A DNA stretch of 64,000 bases from Paenibacillus lactis. GTDB taxonomy: Bacteria > Bacillota > Bacilli > Paenibacillales > Paenibacillaceae. The stretch is from the NCBI RefSeq assembly GCF_017873605.1, contig NZ_JAGGKI010000009.1, forward strand, positions 186,001 to 250,000, written 5' to 3'. Below the pieces are notes generated by a model that saw only the letters and a list, made by a program, of their open reading frames with translations, searched no databases and was not told the DNA's origin. A program made the position numbers and the translations under genes. This document shows positions 53,048 through 62,229 of this stretch, piece after piece. Numbering within the stretch: the stretch's first letter is position 1; every line of letters starts with the position of its first letter.

Positions 53048-53845
53048 TCATCCTCCTTGCGCCGTTCCCTCGTGTAAGACGCCGAGCAGCTGCCGGAGCG
53101 CCTCGAACATTTGGGCGAACAAATGATCAAATAATGACACAAGTCCCGGCATAAGCAGCATCAGCAGCACTAACCCGACCAGAATCTTAAGAATAATGCC
53201 GATGACAAATACGTTGAACTGCGGTGCCGTTCTCGCCAAGAAGCCGAGGCCGACATCGGTCAGAAACAAGGCCGCCACAAGCGGAGCCGCCATTTGAAGG
53301 GCAAGCATGAACGAGTGGGCAAAGGTTCTGACAAGAATATCCGTAACGCTGCCGTCTAGAATCTTTGAAAATACGTTGCCCGTTATAGGCACCCAATCAT
53401 AGCTGTACATAATGGCATCGAGCAGATAATGATGGCCGTTCATGCCAAGGAATACGAGCAATGCGAGATAGTACTTAAAGTTGCCGATCAGCGGCATGGA
53501 TGCGCCCGTAAACGGATCGATGACGTTGGCCATGCTAAAGCCGATCTGGATATCGATCAGCGCGCCGGCCGTTTGGACGACGGCCATGATCAGATAGGCG
53601 GTGAAGCCGAGCAGCAGTCCTACCAGCACTTCCTGGACAATCAGCAGAGCATAGGATAGATCCTGCGGCACCGTTTCTCCTATTCCGAACGTAAGATAAA
53701 CGATGACTGTAAGCAGAAAGGAAAACCCGATTTTAAATGAAGTCGGGATGCCCCGCGATGTAAATACTGGAGCTATTACAAAAAAAGATGTTATTCGACA
53801 AAAAACAAGCATAAAGACAGGTATACTTTGCTGCAACCATTCCAT
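53048..53845 (-). CDS. fliR: Flagellar export gate protein FliR
   Basis: 265 aa from ATG 53845, with six hydrophobic helices (FMLVFCRITSFFVIAPVF at the start). An upstream in-frame GTG at 53851 is possible and slightly closer to GGATAGG. Follows fliQ by about ten bases. Confidence 0.95.
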   Translation of the reverse strand: MEWLQQSIPVFMLVFCRITSFFVIAPVFTSRGIPTSFKIGFSFLLTVIVYLTFGIGETVPQDLSYALLIVQEVLVGLLLGFTAYLIMAVVQTAGALIDIQIGFSMANVIDPFTGASMPLIGNFKYYLALLVFLGMNGHHYLLDAIMYSYDWVPITGNVFSKILDGSVTDILVRTFAHSFMLALQMAAPLVAALFLTDVGLGFLARTAPQFNVFVIGIILKILVGLVLLMLLMPGLVSLFDHLFAQMFEALRQLLGVLHEGTAQGG

Positions 53846-53856
53846 GGACACTCAGC

Positions 53857-54126
53857 CTATCCGATATATTTGTAGAGATTGTCCAAAATTCCGTGGGTGA
53901 AATCCACCAACGTTGTCAATATCCAAGGACCGAACAGCAGGAGCGCGATAAGAACAATTATGATCTTTGGAACGAATGCCAGCGTCTGCTCCTGTATCTG
54001 CGTCGTCGCTTGGAAAATACTTATGATAAGTCCCACTACCAGAGCGAGAACCAGCATGGGCGCGCTCACTTGAAGCACAATGTAAACGGCCTGCCCTGCA
54101 AGGCCGATAATAAATTCAGAGCTCAC
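53857..54126 (-). CDS. fliQ: Flagellar export gate protein FliQ
   Basis: 89 aa, two membrane helices (VLALVVGLIISIFQATTQI and the helix from IIIVLIALLLF), the family pattern. Starts at GTG 54126 with GGGGGA 6 bases upstream. Confidence 0.96.
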   Translation of the reverse strand: MSSEFIIGLAGQAVYIVLQVSAPMLVLALVVGLIISIFQATTQIQEQTLAFVPKIIIVLIALLLFGPWILTTLVDFTHGILDNLYKYIG

Positions 54127-54167
54127 GGCGAGTCCCCCTGTATTCGAATTACTTGCCGTTTCAAACG

Positions 54168-54920
54168 TTACGGATTAAAGCTCATCAGCATGGATTTGAC
54201 CACCAGATACCAGCCGTCCACAAGGACAAAGAGCAATATTTTGAACGGCAGCGAGATCATGACCGGCGGAAGCATCATCATCCCCATCGCCATCAGAACG
54301 CTGGCAACGACAATATCGATGACCAGAAACGGAATGAAGATCATAAAGCCCATCTGAAAGCCTGTCTTCAGCTCACTGATGGCAAAGGCCGGCACCATGA
54401 CGGTCAACGGGATGTCCTCGTACGACTCCGGCTTCTCTGTTCCCGTGTAATTCATGAACAGCAGCAGATCTTTCTCCCGCGTATGGGAGAACATGAATTT
54501 CTTGATCGGATCCTGGGCCTTCTGCAGCGCCTCGGTTTGGCTGATTTCACCCTTGAGATACGGCTGCAGCGCAACCTCGTTCATGGTTGAAAACGTCGGA
54601 GCCATAACGAACAAGGTAAGGAAGAGGGCTAACCCGATCAACACTTGGTTCGGCGGAGTTTGCTGTGTTCCAAGAGATGTGCGGACAAACCCGAGTACAA
54701 TGACGATCCGCGTAAAGCTTGTCATCAGCACGAGCAAGGCCGGTGCAATGCTAAGAACGGTAATCAGGAGGATCAAGGACAACGAGCTTGTCCCCGGAGT
54801 CTCCCCTTCCCCGCCGATTTGAATATCGATGTTCGGAATCGGATCTGCAAATGCCGTACGGGATAGCAGCATCCCGGCCAGCATAAACATCGTGATAGCA
54901 ATCGTAATCTTTTTATTCAT
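54168..54920 (-). CDS. fliP: Flagellar export gate protein FliP
   Basis: 250 aa. An N-terminal signal segment (ITIAITMFMLAGMLLSRTAFA) is followed by the FliP core (FTRIVIVLGFVRTSLGTQQTPPNQ split over about 65-95) and later helices. ATGA overlap with fliO upstream. Confidence 0.97.
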   Translation of the reverse strand: MNKKITIAITMFMLAGMLLSRTAFADPIPNIDIQIGGEGETPGTSSLSLILLITVLSIAPALLVLMTSFTRIVIVLGFVRTSLGTQQTPPNQVLIGLALFLTLFVMAPTFSTMNEVALQPYLKGEISQTEALQKAQDPIKKFMFSHTREKDLLLFMNYTGTEKPESYEDIPLTVMVPAFAISELKTGFQMGFMIFIPFLVIDIVVASVLMAMGMMMLPPVMISLPFKILLFVLVDGWYLVVKSMLMSFNP

Positions 54921-55441
54921 GAATCCTTATGATCCTCCCGCAGCAATTCTTCGACCTTTTGTTTCCGGTTCGGTACGCTGCGCAGTTTAGATTCGAACAC
55001 CTCGTGAAAAGAGGAGCTGTCATCCCATTCGATTTCTTCCGGTTGCTTGTTTTTACGGAGTTTTGCCGCCAATTTGCTTACAAAAGGCGGCAGCGCCCCG
55101 CTGTACATTCCTGAATCCTGTTCAAATGCCGCCTGAATCAGCGCGACCTCCGCGGGATCGGAAATTTTGTCCAAGAGCCGAACGTCTTCGCCAACCCCGA
55201 TCACATAGATGTTGCCCCCGATTTCAACGAGCTGAAGGGATTTGTTAGGGCCCATCCCAACCGCACCGAGCGTACGAATGGAGCGGCCCTGCATCCAGCT
55301 CTGATTCTTTTTGCCTAAGAAGCGAATCAGGAGAACGATCAATGCGATGATGATGGCAAGAACGACAAAGACATAAAATAACTGTAAATAATATCCGCCA
55401 GTACCACCTGTGCCGATTTCATCGGAAGCCGCCATCATCAT
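54917..55441 (-). CDS. fliO: Flagellar biosynthesis protein FliO/FliZ
   Basis: 174 aa from ATG 55441. One membrane helix (about 18-42, FYVFVVLAIIIALIVLLI) precedes a FliO domain (RSIRTLGAVGMGPNKSLQLVEIG within 54-78). A scaffold helping FliP assembly. AAGGA is 9 bases before the ATG; a TTG at 55450 is the alternative. Confidence 0.93.
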   Translation of the reverse strand: MMMAASDEIGTGGTGGYYLQLFYVFVVLAIIIALIVLLIRFLGKKNQSWMQGRSIRTLGAVGMGPNKSLQLVEIGGNIYVIGVGEDVRLLDKISDPAEVALIQAAFEQDSGMYSGALPPFVSKLAAKLRKNKQPEEIEWDDSSSFHEVFESKLRSVPNRKQKVEELLREDHKDS

Positions 55442-55453
55442 AAGAAACAATCC

Positions 55454-55819
55454 TTATACGCCAAGCGTTTTGTTGATGGCTTCAATGACGCGGTCCGATT
55501 GGAACGGCTTAACGATAAAGTCCTTCGCTCCGGCTTGGATGGCATCGATAACCATCGCTTGTTGACCCATCGCGGAACACATGATGACTTTTGCGTTAGG
55601 ATCAATCTTTTTAATTTCCTTGAGCGCAGCGATCCCATCCATTTCAGGCATCGTAATATCCATCGTAATCAGATCCGGACGAAGCTCTTTAAATTTCTCG
55701 ATCGCCTGCGAGCCGTCCTGAGCCTCGCCTACAACCTCGAATCCGTTCTTGACCAGAATGTCACGGATCATCATTCTCATAAATGCAGCGTCGTCCACAA
55801 TCAGAATTCGGTTAGCCAT
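55454..55819 (-). CDS. cheY: Chemotaxis response regulator CheY
   Basis: 121 aa single receiver domain. Acid pocket DD at about 8-9, phospho-acceptor Asp54 (TMDITMPEMDG) and the conserved Lys near 104 (FIVKPFQ). CheY-P binds FliM/FliY at the switch. Between fliY and fliO as in B. subtilis. Confidence 0.98.
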   Translation of the reverse strand: MANRILIVDDAAFMRMMIRDILVKNGFEVVGEAQDGSQAIEKFKELRPDLITMDITMPEMDGIAALKEIKKIDPNAKVIMCSAMGQQAMVIDAIQAGAKDFIVKPFQSDRVIEAINKTLGV

Positions 55820-55847
55820 TGATAAAAATCCTCCCTAAATGTTTGTG

Positions 55848-57116
55848 CTATTGTAATTTTTGAATTCGGTCCCATTGGCTCACGATATCCGTCACACGTA
55901 CGCCAAAGTTCTCATCGATGACGACAACCTCGCCTTTGGCAATCAGCTTATGATTGACCAGGATGTCTACCGGTTCACCCGCCAGCTTGTCCAGCTCGAT
56001 AATCGAACCTTGGGACATTTCCAGGATATCCTTAATTTGCTTCTGAGTCCTTCCTAATTCTACGGTGACCTTAAGAGGAATGTCCATCAGCAAGTTCAGA
56101 TTGTTTTCATCCACCTGCGGGTAAGGCGCCGATTGAAAATTGGCGAACTGCACCGGCTGCACGTTCACATTCCGGCCGTGCATGCCGCCGTAATGCTGCG
56201 GCCCCGTCTGCGGAGGCATTTGCGGCTGTCCATACGGCATCGCATTCGGAGCCTGTCCTCCTTGGGGTTGCATGGCCGCATTGTAACCATAATGAGCTTC
56301 TTCTTGCGCATTCCCTGCATCCTGTGCATAAGCGGGCGGCTGGGTAGGCTGAGCTGCCGGTTCTTGCGCCGGAGCCGGGGCCGGTGTCTCTACCGCCGCT
56401 GCAGTCTCTTGTTTCACAGGCTGAGGCTCATCCGTGCCGTTAATCAGCATGCGAACCATGTCTTTGGAAAATTGAACAGGGAGCAGCTGCATGATGGTCG
56501 AATCAATCAAGTCGCCGATAATCAGACGGAACGAAATTTTGATCAAGGTTTCGTCCTGCGGCAGATTGTTGACGCCTTCTCCGCTCACCATGTTCAAAAT
56601 ATCGATGCCCGGCGGCGAAATATTGACAAACCGGTTGAATATCGTGGACATGCTCGTTGCGGAAGAGCCCATCATCTGGTTCATCGCTTCCTGGACGGCA
56701 CTGATATGGATTTCGTTTAACTCCCCTTCTTCGGGGTTGCCTTCTCCGCCCAGCATCAAGTCTGCGATCACCTGGGCGTCGCGAGTCTTGATCACGAGAG
56801 AGTTGATGCCTTCGAAGCCGTCGACATACGTAACATGAACGGCAACATGCGGCTTTGGAAACTCCTCCTCGAACTGGCTTCGCTTGATGATGGACACTCT
56901 CGGCGTCGTAATATCTACTTTCTTGCCGAGGAGCGTGGATAAGGCCGTAGCGGCGCTGCCAAAGGTAATGTTACCGATCTCCCCTAGCGCATCCTGCTCC
57001 AGAGGCGTCAATACATCATCTACGGTAGCCGCCGAAGAAGAAGGATCCGATGCCATTTCCGACTGCTTCAGCAAGGCGTCGATTTCTTCCTGGGATAAAT
57101 AATCTTTACTCGTCAA
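55848..57116 (-). CDS. fliY: Flagellar motor switch phosphatase FliY
   Basis: About 422 aa: an N-terminal peptide, CheC-like phosphatase domain with two motifs (LGEIGNITFGSAATAL; VQEAMNQMMGSSATSM), a Gln/Pro/Ala/Tyr-rich linker (about 245-325) and the FliN-type C-terminus (IPLKVTVELGRTQKQIKDIL). TTG 57116 has AAGGAG 9 bases upstream and overlaps the fliM stop. Dephosphorylates CheY-P at the switch. Confidence 0.96.
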   Translation of the reverse strand: MTSKDYLSQEEIDALLKQSEMASDPSSSAATVDDVLTPLEQDALGEIGNITFGSAATALSTLLGKKVDITTPRVSIIKRSQFEEEFPKPHVAVHVTYVDGFEGINSLVIKTRDAQVIADLMLGGEGNPEEGELNEIHISAVQEAMNQMMGSSATSMSTIFNRFVNISPPGIDILNMVSGEGVNNLPQDETLIKISFRLIIGDLIDSTIMQLLPVQFSKDMVRMLINGTDEPQPVKQETAAAVETPAPAPAQEPAAQPTQPPAYAQDAGNAQEEAHYGYNAAMQPQGGQAPNAMPYGQPQMPPQTGPQHYGGMHGRNVNVQPVQFANFQSAPYPQVDENNLNLLMDIPLKVTVELGRTQKQIKDILEMSQGSIIELDKLAGEPVDILVNHKLIAKGEVVVIDENFGVRVTDIVSQWDRIQKLQ

Positions 57117-58104
57117 GTTCTTCAGCTCCTTCGATGACAATTTCATCGATTTGTACAGCAACCCGGTCTTTTACCGTTCCGGGACTGCCAATAAACTTCA
57201 GTCTGTCGCCGACCTTGATGGATAACCCGTCATGCACCGGCTTGTTCAGTGAAATAACGTCCCCGACCGAGAGTCCTAAAAATTCGGAGACGGTCAGCTG
57301 TGAAACGCCAAGCTCGGCAACGATCGGAAGCTGAGCTTTGCTTACCCGCTGCTTAAGCGCGTCCACTTCCTCGGGGATTCTGGCTTTTTTCTCAGAGATG
57401 AACCACTGATGCGCGGACAGCTTGGACATGATCGGTTCCAGCACGACATGGGGAATACAGAGATTGATCATTCCCGTGGTATCGCCGATTTTAGTGCTCA
57501 GCGAGATCAGCGCAATGGTTTCGTTCGGGGAAACGATCTGCATAAACTGAGGATTCGTTTCCAGCGCCTCAAGCCGCGGAGAAATATCCAGCACCGTTTT
57601 CCAGGCCTCCTTGAGGCTGTCGAAAGCCCGGCTGAAAATCCGTTCCATGATAATGGTCTCGATTTCGGTCATCGAGTTGATCGTGGACGGCGCGACCCCG
57701 GTTCCTCCCAGCAGGCGGTCCAGCATCGCATAGGCGATGTTTGGATGAACCTCAAGCACCATTCGCCCTTCGAGCGGCTCAGCTTCAAAAATGTTGAGCA
57801 CCGTCATTTTCGGTATGGAACGTATGAATTCATCGTATGGGAGCTGTTCAACCTGCACCACATTGATTTGCACAAAAGTACGCAGCTGTGCCGAGAAATA
57901 TGTTGTAAGATAACGTGCGAAATTTTCATGGATACGTGTCAAGCTGCGAATATGGTCCTTTGAGAAGCGAAGCGCTCTTTTGAAATCATAAGAACGAATC
58001 TTCTTCTGCGTTTCCTCTTTCTTCAGCTCCTCCGCATCCATCTCACCGGAAGAGAGCGCGGCCAATAGGGCGTCGATCTCATTCTGCGATAATACATCAA
58101 CCAT
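57106..58104 (-). CDS. fliM: Flagellar motor switch protein FliM
   Basis: 332 aa. N-terminal CheY-P-binding peptide (VLSQNEIDALLAALSSG), a CheC-like middle domain and a C-terminal FliN-like domain (AELGVSQLTVSEFLGLSVGD). AAGGGGGTGAG precedes ATG 58104. Confidence 0.98.
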   Translation of the reverse strand: MVDVLSQNEIDALLAALSSGEMDAEELKKEETQKKIRSYDFKRALRFSKDHIRSLTRIHENFARYLTTYFSAQLRTFVQINVVQVEQLPYDEFIRSIPKMTVLNIFEAEPLEGRMVLEVHPNIAYAMLDRLLGGTGVAPSTINSMTEIETIIMERIFSRAFDSLKEAWKTVLDISPRLEALETNPQFMQIVSPNETIALISLSTKIGDTTGMINLCIPHVVLEPIMSKLSAHQWFISEKKARIPEEVDALKQRVSKAQLPIVAELGVSQLTVSEFLGLSVGDVISLNKPVHDGLSIKVGDRLKFIGSPGTVKDRVAVQIDEIVIEGAEELDE

Positions 58105-58139
58105 CTACTCACCCCCTTACAGGTCATCCGACGAACAGT

Positions 58140-58601
58140 CTAGATTCCGGCGATCAGCACATCGGTCATATCGATTTGAATCAATCTGCCGGACGTTAAC
58201 GACTTGTTGATCAGATTCTGCAGCTTGGCAGTAAACTGTTCACGGCCCTTCGAATCGTTTAACAGCTCGGGCTCCGTGTCGGCTAACGTCTTGATAATGA
58301 TCGGTTTGATCTTGATTTCCTTGATTTTGTCGAATTCCGCCTTAGCTTTCTTGTCGCTTAACTGAAATGCAAAAGCCATCTGGGCAATGTACTGTGGATC
58401 CGCCAGATTTGTCTTAATGCCGGTAATTTCCGATGTCATCTCCACGATCTCGTCTGCCGACAGATTCGCAGCGGCAGGCTTGTCGCTGGCCGAAGCGGTT
58501 TTCGGTTCCTCCGTCAGCTTGTCGGACAACAAGAATATCGCAAGCACGATCAATGTGATGGACAACAAAATCGTAATTAACCAGGGTAGCATCTTTTTCA
58601 T
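58140..58601 (-). CDS. fliL: Flagellar basal body-associated protein FliL
   Basis: 153 aa, one membrane helix (MLPWLITILLSITLIVLAIF), then an extracytoplasmic FliL domain ending LIQIDMTDVLIAGI. Supports stator function. Overlaps flbD by 4 bases (ATGA). Confidence 0.95.
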   Translation of the reverse strand: MKKMLPWLITILLSITLIVLAIFLLSDKLTEEPKTASASDKPAAANLSADEIVEMTSEITGIKTNLADPQYIAQMAFAFQLSDKKAKAEFDKIKEIKIKPIIIKTLADTEPELLNDSKGREQFTAKLQNLINKSLTSGRLIQIDMTDVLIAGI

Positions 58602-58822
58602 GAAGGTTCCTCCATTTGCTGCACTTTAATGGTTGCTTGATGAATGCCAACCTCGTGATGATACGCTTTAATGGAAGCTACGATGTCATTTGCACTTTCC
58701 AACACAATCAATCGTTTTCCATTAATCAATGTGATATAGGTGTCCGGAGTCTCTTCAACCATTTCGATCAGCAGTGCGTTAAGCCACATCTGCGACCCGT
58801 TTAACCTCGTTACCGATATCAT
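58598..58822 (-). CDS. swrD: FlbD/SwrD family protein
   Basis: 74 aa, opening MISVTRLNGSQMWLNALLIEMVEETPD across the first 27 residues, typical of the FlbD family. The B. subtilis relative (YlzI/SwrD) raises motor power during swarming. AAGGAGG is six bases from ATG 58822; coupled to fliL. Confidence 0.93.
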   Translation of the reverse strand: MISVTRLNGSQMWLNALLIEMVEETPDTYITLINGKRLIVLESANDIVASIKAYHHEVGIHQATIKVQQMEEPS

Positions 58823-58874
58823 GGGCTGCCTCCTTGTTCATAAAAGGGAGGGAGGATCCCCCCCTGATCCAACC

Positions 58875-59699
58875 TTATCGTTTCAGATTAACGACTTCCT
58901 GGAGCACTTCATCGGAGGTGGTGATGATCCGTGAATTGGCCTGGAAGCCGCGCTGTGCCACGATCATCTCGGAGAACTCGCCCGTCAGGTCCACATTGGA
59001 CATTTCCAGCTGCCCCGAAATGATTGCACCGGTGCCTTCCTCTGCGTTATTGCCTTCGAACATGACAGCCTCGAGGTCTCCGTCCGGCACTGCGTTCAAT
59101 GTCACGCGATACAGATTGCCGCCAATCTTCTCCAAACCTTCAGGGTTCGGCACCTTCGCTACCCCGATAATCGCGCCTTCAGCCGTTGTTCCGTCACTCA
59201 TCTTCTGGATGATGGCACCGTTCTGAGCGATCGTGAACGCAGTTACGTCGTCTTCCAGCGTGATCGGCTCGCCACCGGAGTCGAGCACTAGGAAACCGTC
59301 AGACGTTACAAGGTTTCGCGCAACGTCGACATGGAAATCGCCGGCACGGGTCAGGAAAGGAACTTCCTGGTCATCGCTCAGCTTGACCATGAAAAATCCG
59401 TCCCCGTCGATGCGTAAATCCGTCGGGTTGTTGGTGACCATGGCGCTTCCCGGCGTATGCAGGGTATCGATCGAGCCGATCGTTACACCAAGGCCGATCT
59501 GCTTGGCATTAACGCCGCCTGTCGGATCGTCCGTTCCCGGCGTCACGCCGGACACCGTCTGGCTAAGAATATCTTTAAACATTACCCGTCCAGCCTTAAA
59601 TCCAACGGTATTGACATTGGCAATATTGTTGCCGATTACGTCCAGCTTGGTCTGAAAGCCTCTCATCCCGGAAATACCGGAGTACATGGATCTTAACAC
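58875..59699 (-). CDS. flgE: Flagellar hook protein FlgE (FlgG-like, short)
   Basis: 274 aa. N-terminal rod/hook motif SGMRGFQTKLDVIGNNIANV and C-terminal heptad region (LTGEFSEMIVAQRGFQANSR). The length is that of FlgG, but at this locus the B. subtilis equivalent (264 aa) is the hook protein. GTG 59699 with AGGAGGA 9 bases upstream. FlgG-type naming in databases is the alternative. Confidence 0.92.
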   Translation of the reverse strand: MLRSMYSGISGMRGFQTKLDVIGNNIANVNTVGFKAGRVMFKDILSQTVSGVTPGTDDPTGGVNAKQIGLGVTIGSIDTLHTPGSAMVTNNPTDLRIDGDGFFMVKLSDDQEVPFLTRAGDFHVDVARNLVTSDGFLVLDSGGEPITLEDDVTAFTIAQNGAIIQKMSDGTTAEGAIIGVAKVPNPEGLEKIGGNLYRVTLNAVPDGDLEAVMFEGNNAEEGTGAIISGQLEMSNVDLTGEFSEMIVAQRGFQANSRIITTSDEVLQEVVNLKR

Positions 59700-59778
59700 A
59701 GGGATTCATCCTCCTTCTTATATGGGCCGCTTCTGTCGGTCGGCGGCCGCCTGGCTTCCTGACGGGCCAGCCAGTAAA

Positions 59779-60168
59779 TCATGAAATTATGACTGCGCTG
59801 TCGATCTGGGTGAACACATTGTCCTTCATGGCGTTGCCATCCATCGCCGTGACCACCGTCCGGTTCGGAATATTGACAATGAGCGCCATATCCTTCATCA
59901 GAATCAGTGATTCCTTACTGCCTTTCGCTGCGGCTTTATCGATCGCGCTCTGGATTTGAACGAGCTGGTCACCCTTGATTTCAATCCCCCGCTGCTCCAG
60001 TCGCTTCGCGGCATGGTTGCTGATGCGGAGCAGATTTTCATTTAACAGCTCCTTGAAATTGCCCCTTGGCGCATCGGATGAAGCCGATACCGTTCGCCGC
60101 TCGGGCGATAGCGCGGCCGGATGCAATTTTCCGGGGTATAAATGGCCGATCATCATTCGATCACTCAT
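59779..60168 (-). CDS. Flagellar operon protein, TIGR02530 type
   Basis: 129 aa. Central conserved block ISNHAAKRLEQRGIEIKG (about 50-67) and ALIVNIPNRTVVTAMD near the end, as in the TIGR02530 family of unknown exact function found between flgD and the hook gene. No signal peptide. Overlaps flgD by 4 bases. Confidence 0.9.
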   Translation of the reverse strand: MSDRMMIGHLYPGKLHPAALSPERRTVSASSDAPRGNFKELLNENLLRISNHAAKRLEQRGIEIKGDQLVQIQSAIDKAAAKGSKESLILMKDMALIVNIPNRTVVTAMDGNAMKDNVFTQIDSAVIIS

Positions 60169-60785
60169 GGCGCATTCCCTCCGGCCGAAGGTTCGCCCTG
60201 ATCCGATTGCCCGGAATCCGGATCTCCTACGTCGGCAGGTGCCGGTTCAGAAGCAAGCGCGTCAGCCGCACCGGCCTCAGCTCCTCCTTGACTAGGCTCC
60301 TCGGGCTCGGCAGCCGGGTTCTCAACCCTCAATATATCGCTGAGCAGCACTTCGCTGCTGCCAACCTTGGCGTAATGAACGCCGTCCCGTACAATAATCG
60401 ACTCCACGATTCCGGTCTTCATGACTAGGGAATCCGTACCGTCCTTCGGCGTTTCCGTCCAGGTGAGATCATCGGTATTGACCGATTTTTCCATCCAGCT
60501 GATCTCTTTGCCGATCAGACTTGAAGCCGAGCCTAGGGATTGACTCATTGCCGTTAACTGCGTGTTGATGTTCATCAGCTGTTCAAGGGAGGTGAATTGG
60601 GCCATCTGAGCGATAAATTCCCGGTCCTGCATCGGCTGAAGCGGATCTTGGTGCCGCAGCTGTGTAATCAGGATGCTTAGAAACTGATCCTTTCCCAGCT
60701 CTTGCCCTTTACCGCCTTTGTTACTGACATTTCCTTTCGAATAGTTCGGCCACATGTTGCTTGTGGATACTGGATTCGTTGCCAT
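60165..60785 (-). CDS. flgD: Flagellar hook capping protein FlgD
   Basis: 206 aa. The N-terminal FlgD export/cap motif (GKDQFLSILITQLRHQDPLQ) and EFIAQMAQFTSLEQL are present; the C-terminus adds an acidic Glu/Ala/Pro-rich tail of about 55 residues. AGGAGGT lies 8 bases before ATG 60785. Confidence 0.96.
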   Translation of the reverse strand: MATNPVSTSNMWPNYSKGNVSNKGGKGQELGKDQFLSILITQLRHQDPLQPMQDREFIAQMAQFTSLEQLMNINTQLTAMSQSLGSASSLIGKEISWMEKSVNTDDLTWTETPKDGTDSLVMKTGIVESIIVRDGVHYAKVGSSEVLLSDILRVENPAAEPEEPSQGGAEAGAADALASEPAPADVGDPDSGQSDQGEPSAGGNAP

Positions 60786-60805
60786 TCGTGTTCACCTCCT
60801 CGCAA

Positions 60806-62167
60806 TTAAGCTTTCGCGGTAAATGTTCCGGCTTGAACAGCTTGTCCTTCATCGGCCTGCATCTCGGAAATCCAATCATGCCATTCTTCCGTCAAGCTGG
60901 CAGCCAGTACGGCATCATCCGAAGGGGTATCTTTCCCTTTCGAGCGCTGCTGGGACTGCTGCTGACCTGAGCCCGACTGTCGTCCGTCCTGATACATATT
61001 GGCTGTGGAAGGCTGACTGCTTTGCGTAACCTCGATTTTCTCCACTTGAAGACCTTGAGCAACGAGCGCTGTGCGAAGCTGCGCCATTTGCTGGTCGATC
61101 AGCTCTCTTGCATCCGCCTTAGCGGTCATGAATTGAGCGATCAGCTGTCCGTTTTGCATCGTTAATTTGATATCTACCTGACCTAAATGCTCTGGATTAA
61201 GCGATATTCTCGCTTCCGTGAAGCCTTGCTGCTTTACGATTTCGAGCTTGTTTATAATGAAGGAAGTCATTTCACTAGCAAACCGCTCGACCGGTACCGG
61301 AGGGGCTGCAGGTTTTACCGCTACCTGAGTTCCTGAACGAAGCGCTAGCTGTCCGGCGGTTACGGTGCCGTGTTCAGGCATCCATGGTTCGCCGCTTCCA
61401 TTCGAGTCAGCCGCTTTAGCGGAGACTTCTCCGCCTTGGCCAGCATTCGGCAGAAGGCCAGCATTCGGACCAGCTGACGGCGCTGCGTTGGTGGACTGTG
61501 TTCTTCCAGCCGTCGCGGTTGCCGCTGCATTGGCCTCAGTCGCAGGTGCAGAACCATTTGCCGCCTGATGTGAAGGTTTCACATGCTCGGCTGCCTGCTT
61601 CACATTGCCTGCGCTGTTGCCCATCAAGCTGTGGAACGACTGGACCAGCTGGTGTACCGCGGTCTCCGTTCCCGGACTCACCTTTCCGGCACTGCTAATC
61701 AAGGCCTTTATCTGAGTGAGTGTGTCCTGGATTACAAAACGTACCGTGTCCGTATGCTGGGCTAGCGGGGACATTGCCGCGCTGCCATCGGATCCTTGGG
61801 CCTGGACGCCGGCGCCGTTTAGCACCATGCTTGCTTGAGCAAGCCAGCTCTGCAGCTCTTCAAGCAAGGCAGGGTCTTCCGCCAATGCCTGGTCCAGTTT
61901 ATCCAGCTCCCCAAGCAGGCTTTGCAGCATTTCGAGCAATCCCTCAATCGCCTCATTTGTTTCAGCCGGCAAGCCTTGTACCAAACCTTCCAGCTTGACC
62001 GTTGTCTCCGAAGCAGCTGTAGAGGAGCCGCCGCCTGCGCTCGACATCTGATATGTCAACGTCGCATCAAATGAAGCGCCCGCTGGTGAGCTGCCTTGTG
62101 CGCTCGTCTTGCCGCTTGCCGAAGAGCTGCTGATTGTGGAGGACATGCCTTGCACTGTCATCGTCAT
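60806..62167 (-). CDS. fliK: Flagellar hook-length control protein FliK
   Basis: 453 aa. A long Ala/Gln/Ser-rich N-terminal ruler region and a conserved C-terminal domain (ISLNPEHLGQVDIKLTMQNG, about 325-345) that contacts FlhB. The ATG at 62167 is chosen because a GTG at 62179 lies within the AGGAGGTGA site. Fast-evolving, low-complexity as usual. Confidence 0.94.
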   Translation of the reverse strand: MTMTVQGMSSTISSSSASGKTSAQGSSPAGASFDATLTYQMSSAGGGSSTAASETTVKLEGLVQGLPAETNEAIEGLLEMLQSLLGELDKLDQALAEDPALLEELQSWLAQASMVLNGAGVQAQGSDGSAAMSPLAQHTDTVRFVIQDTLTQIKALISSAGKVSPGTETAVHQLVQSFHSLMGNSAGNVKQAAEHVKPSHQAANGSAPATEANAAATATAGRTQSTNAAPSAGPNAGLLPNAGQGGEVSAKAADSNGSGEPWMPEHGTVTAGQLALRSGTQVAVKPAAPPVPVERFASEMTSFIINKLEIVKQQGFTEARISLNPEHLGQVDIKLTMQNGQLIAQFMTAKADARELIDQQMAQLRTALVAQGLQVEKIEVTQSSQPSTANMYQDGRQSGSGQQQSQQRSKGKDTPSDDAVLAASLTEEWHDWISEMQADEGQAVQAGTFTAKA

Positions 62168-62229
62168 CGTCTTATTCACCTCCTCTCCCGTGCGACCGGA
62201 AAAGTTCAGACCGTAAGCGGATCTGATGT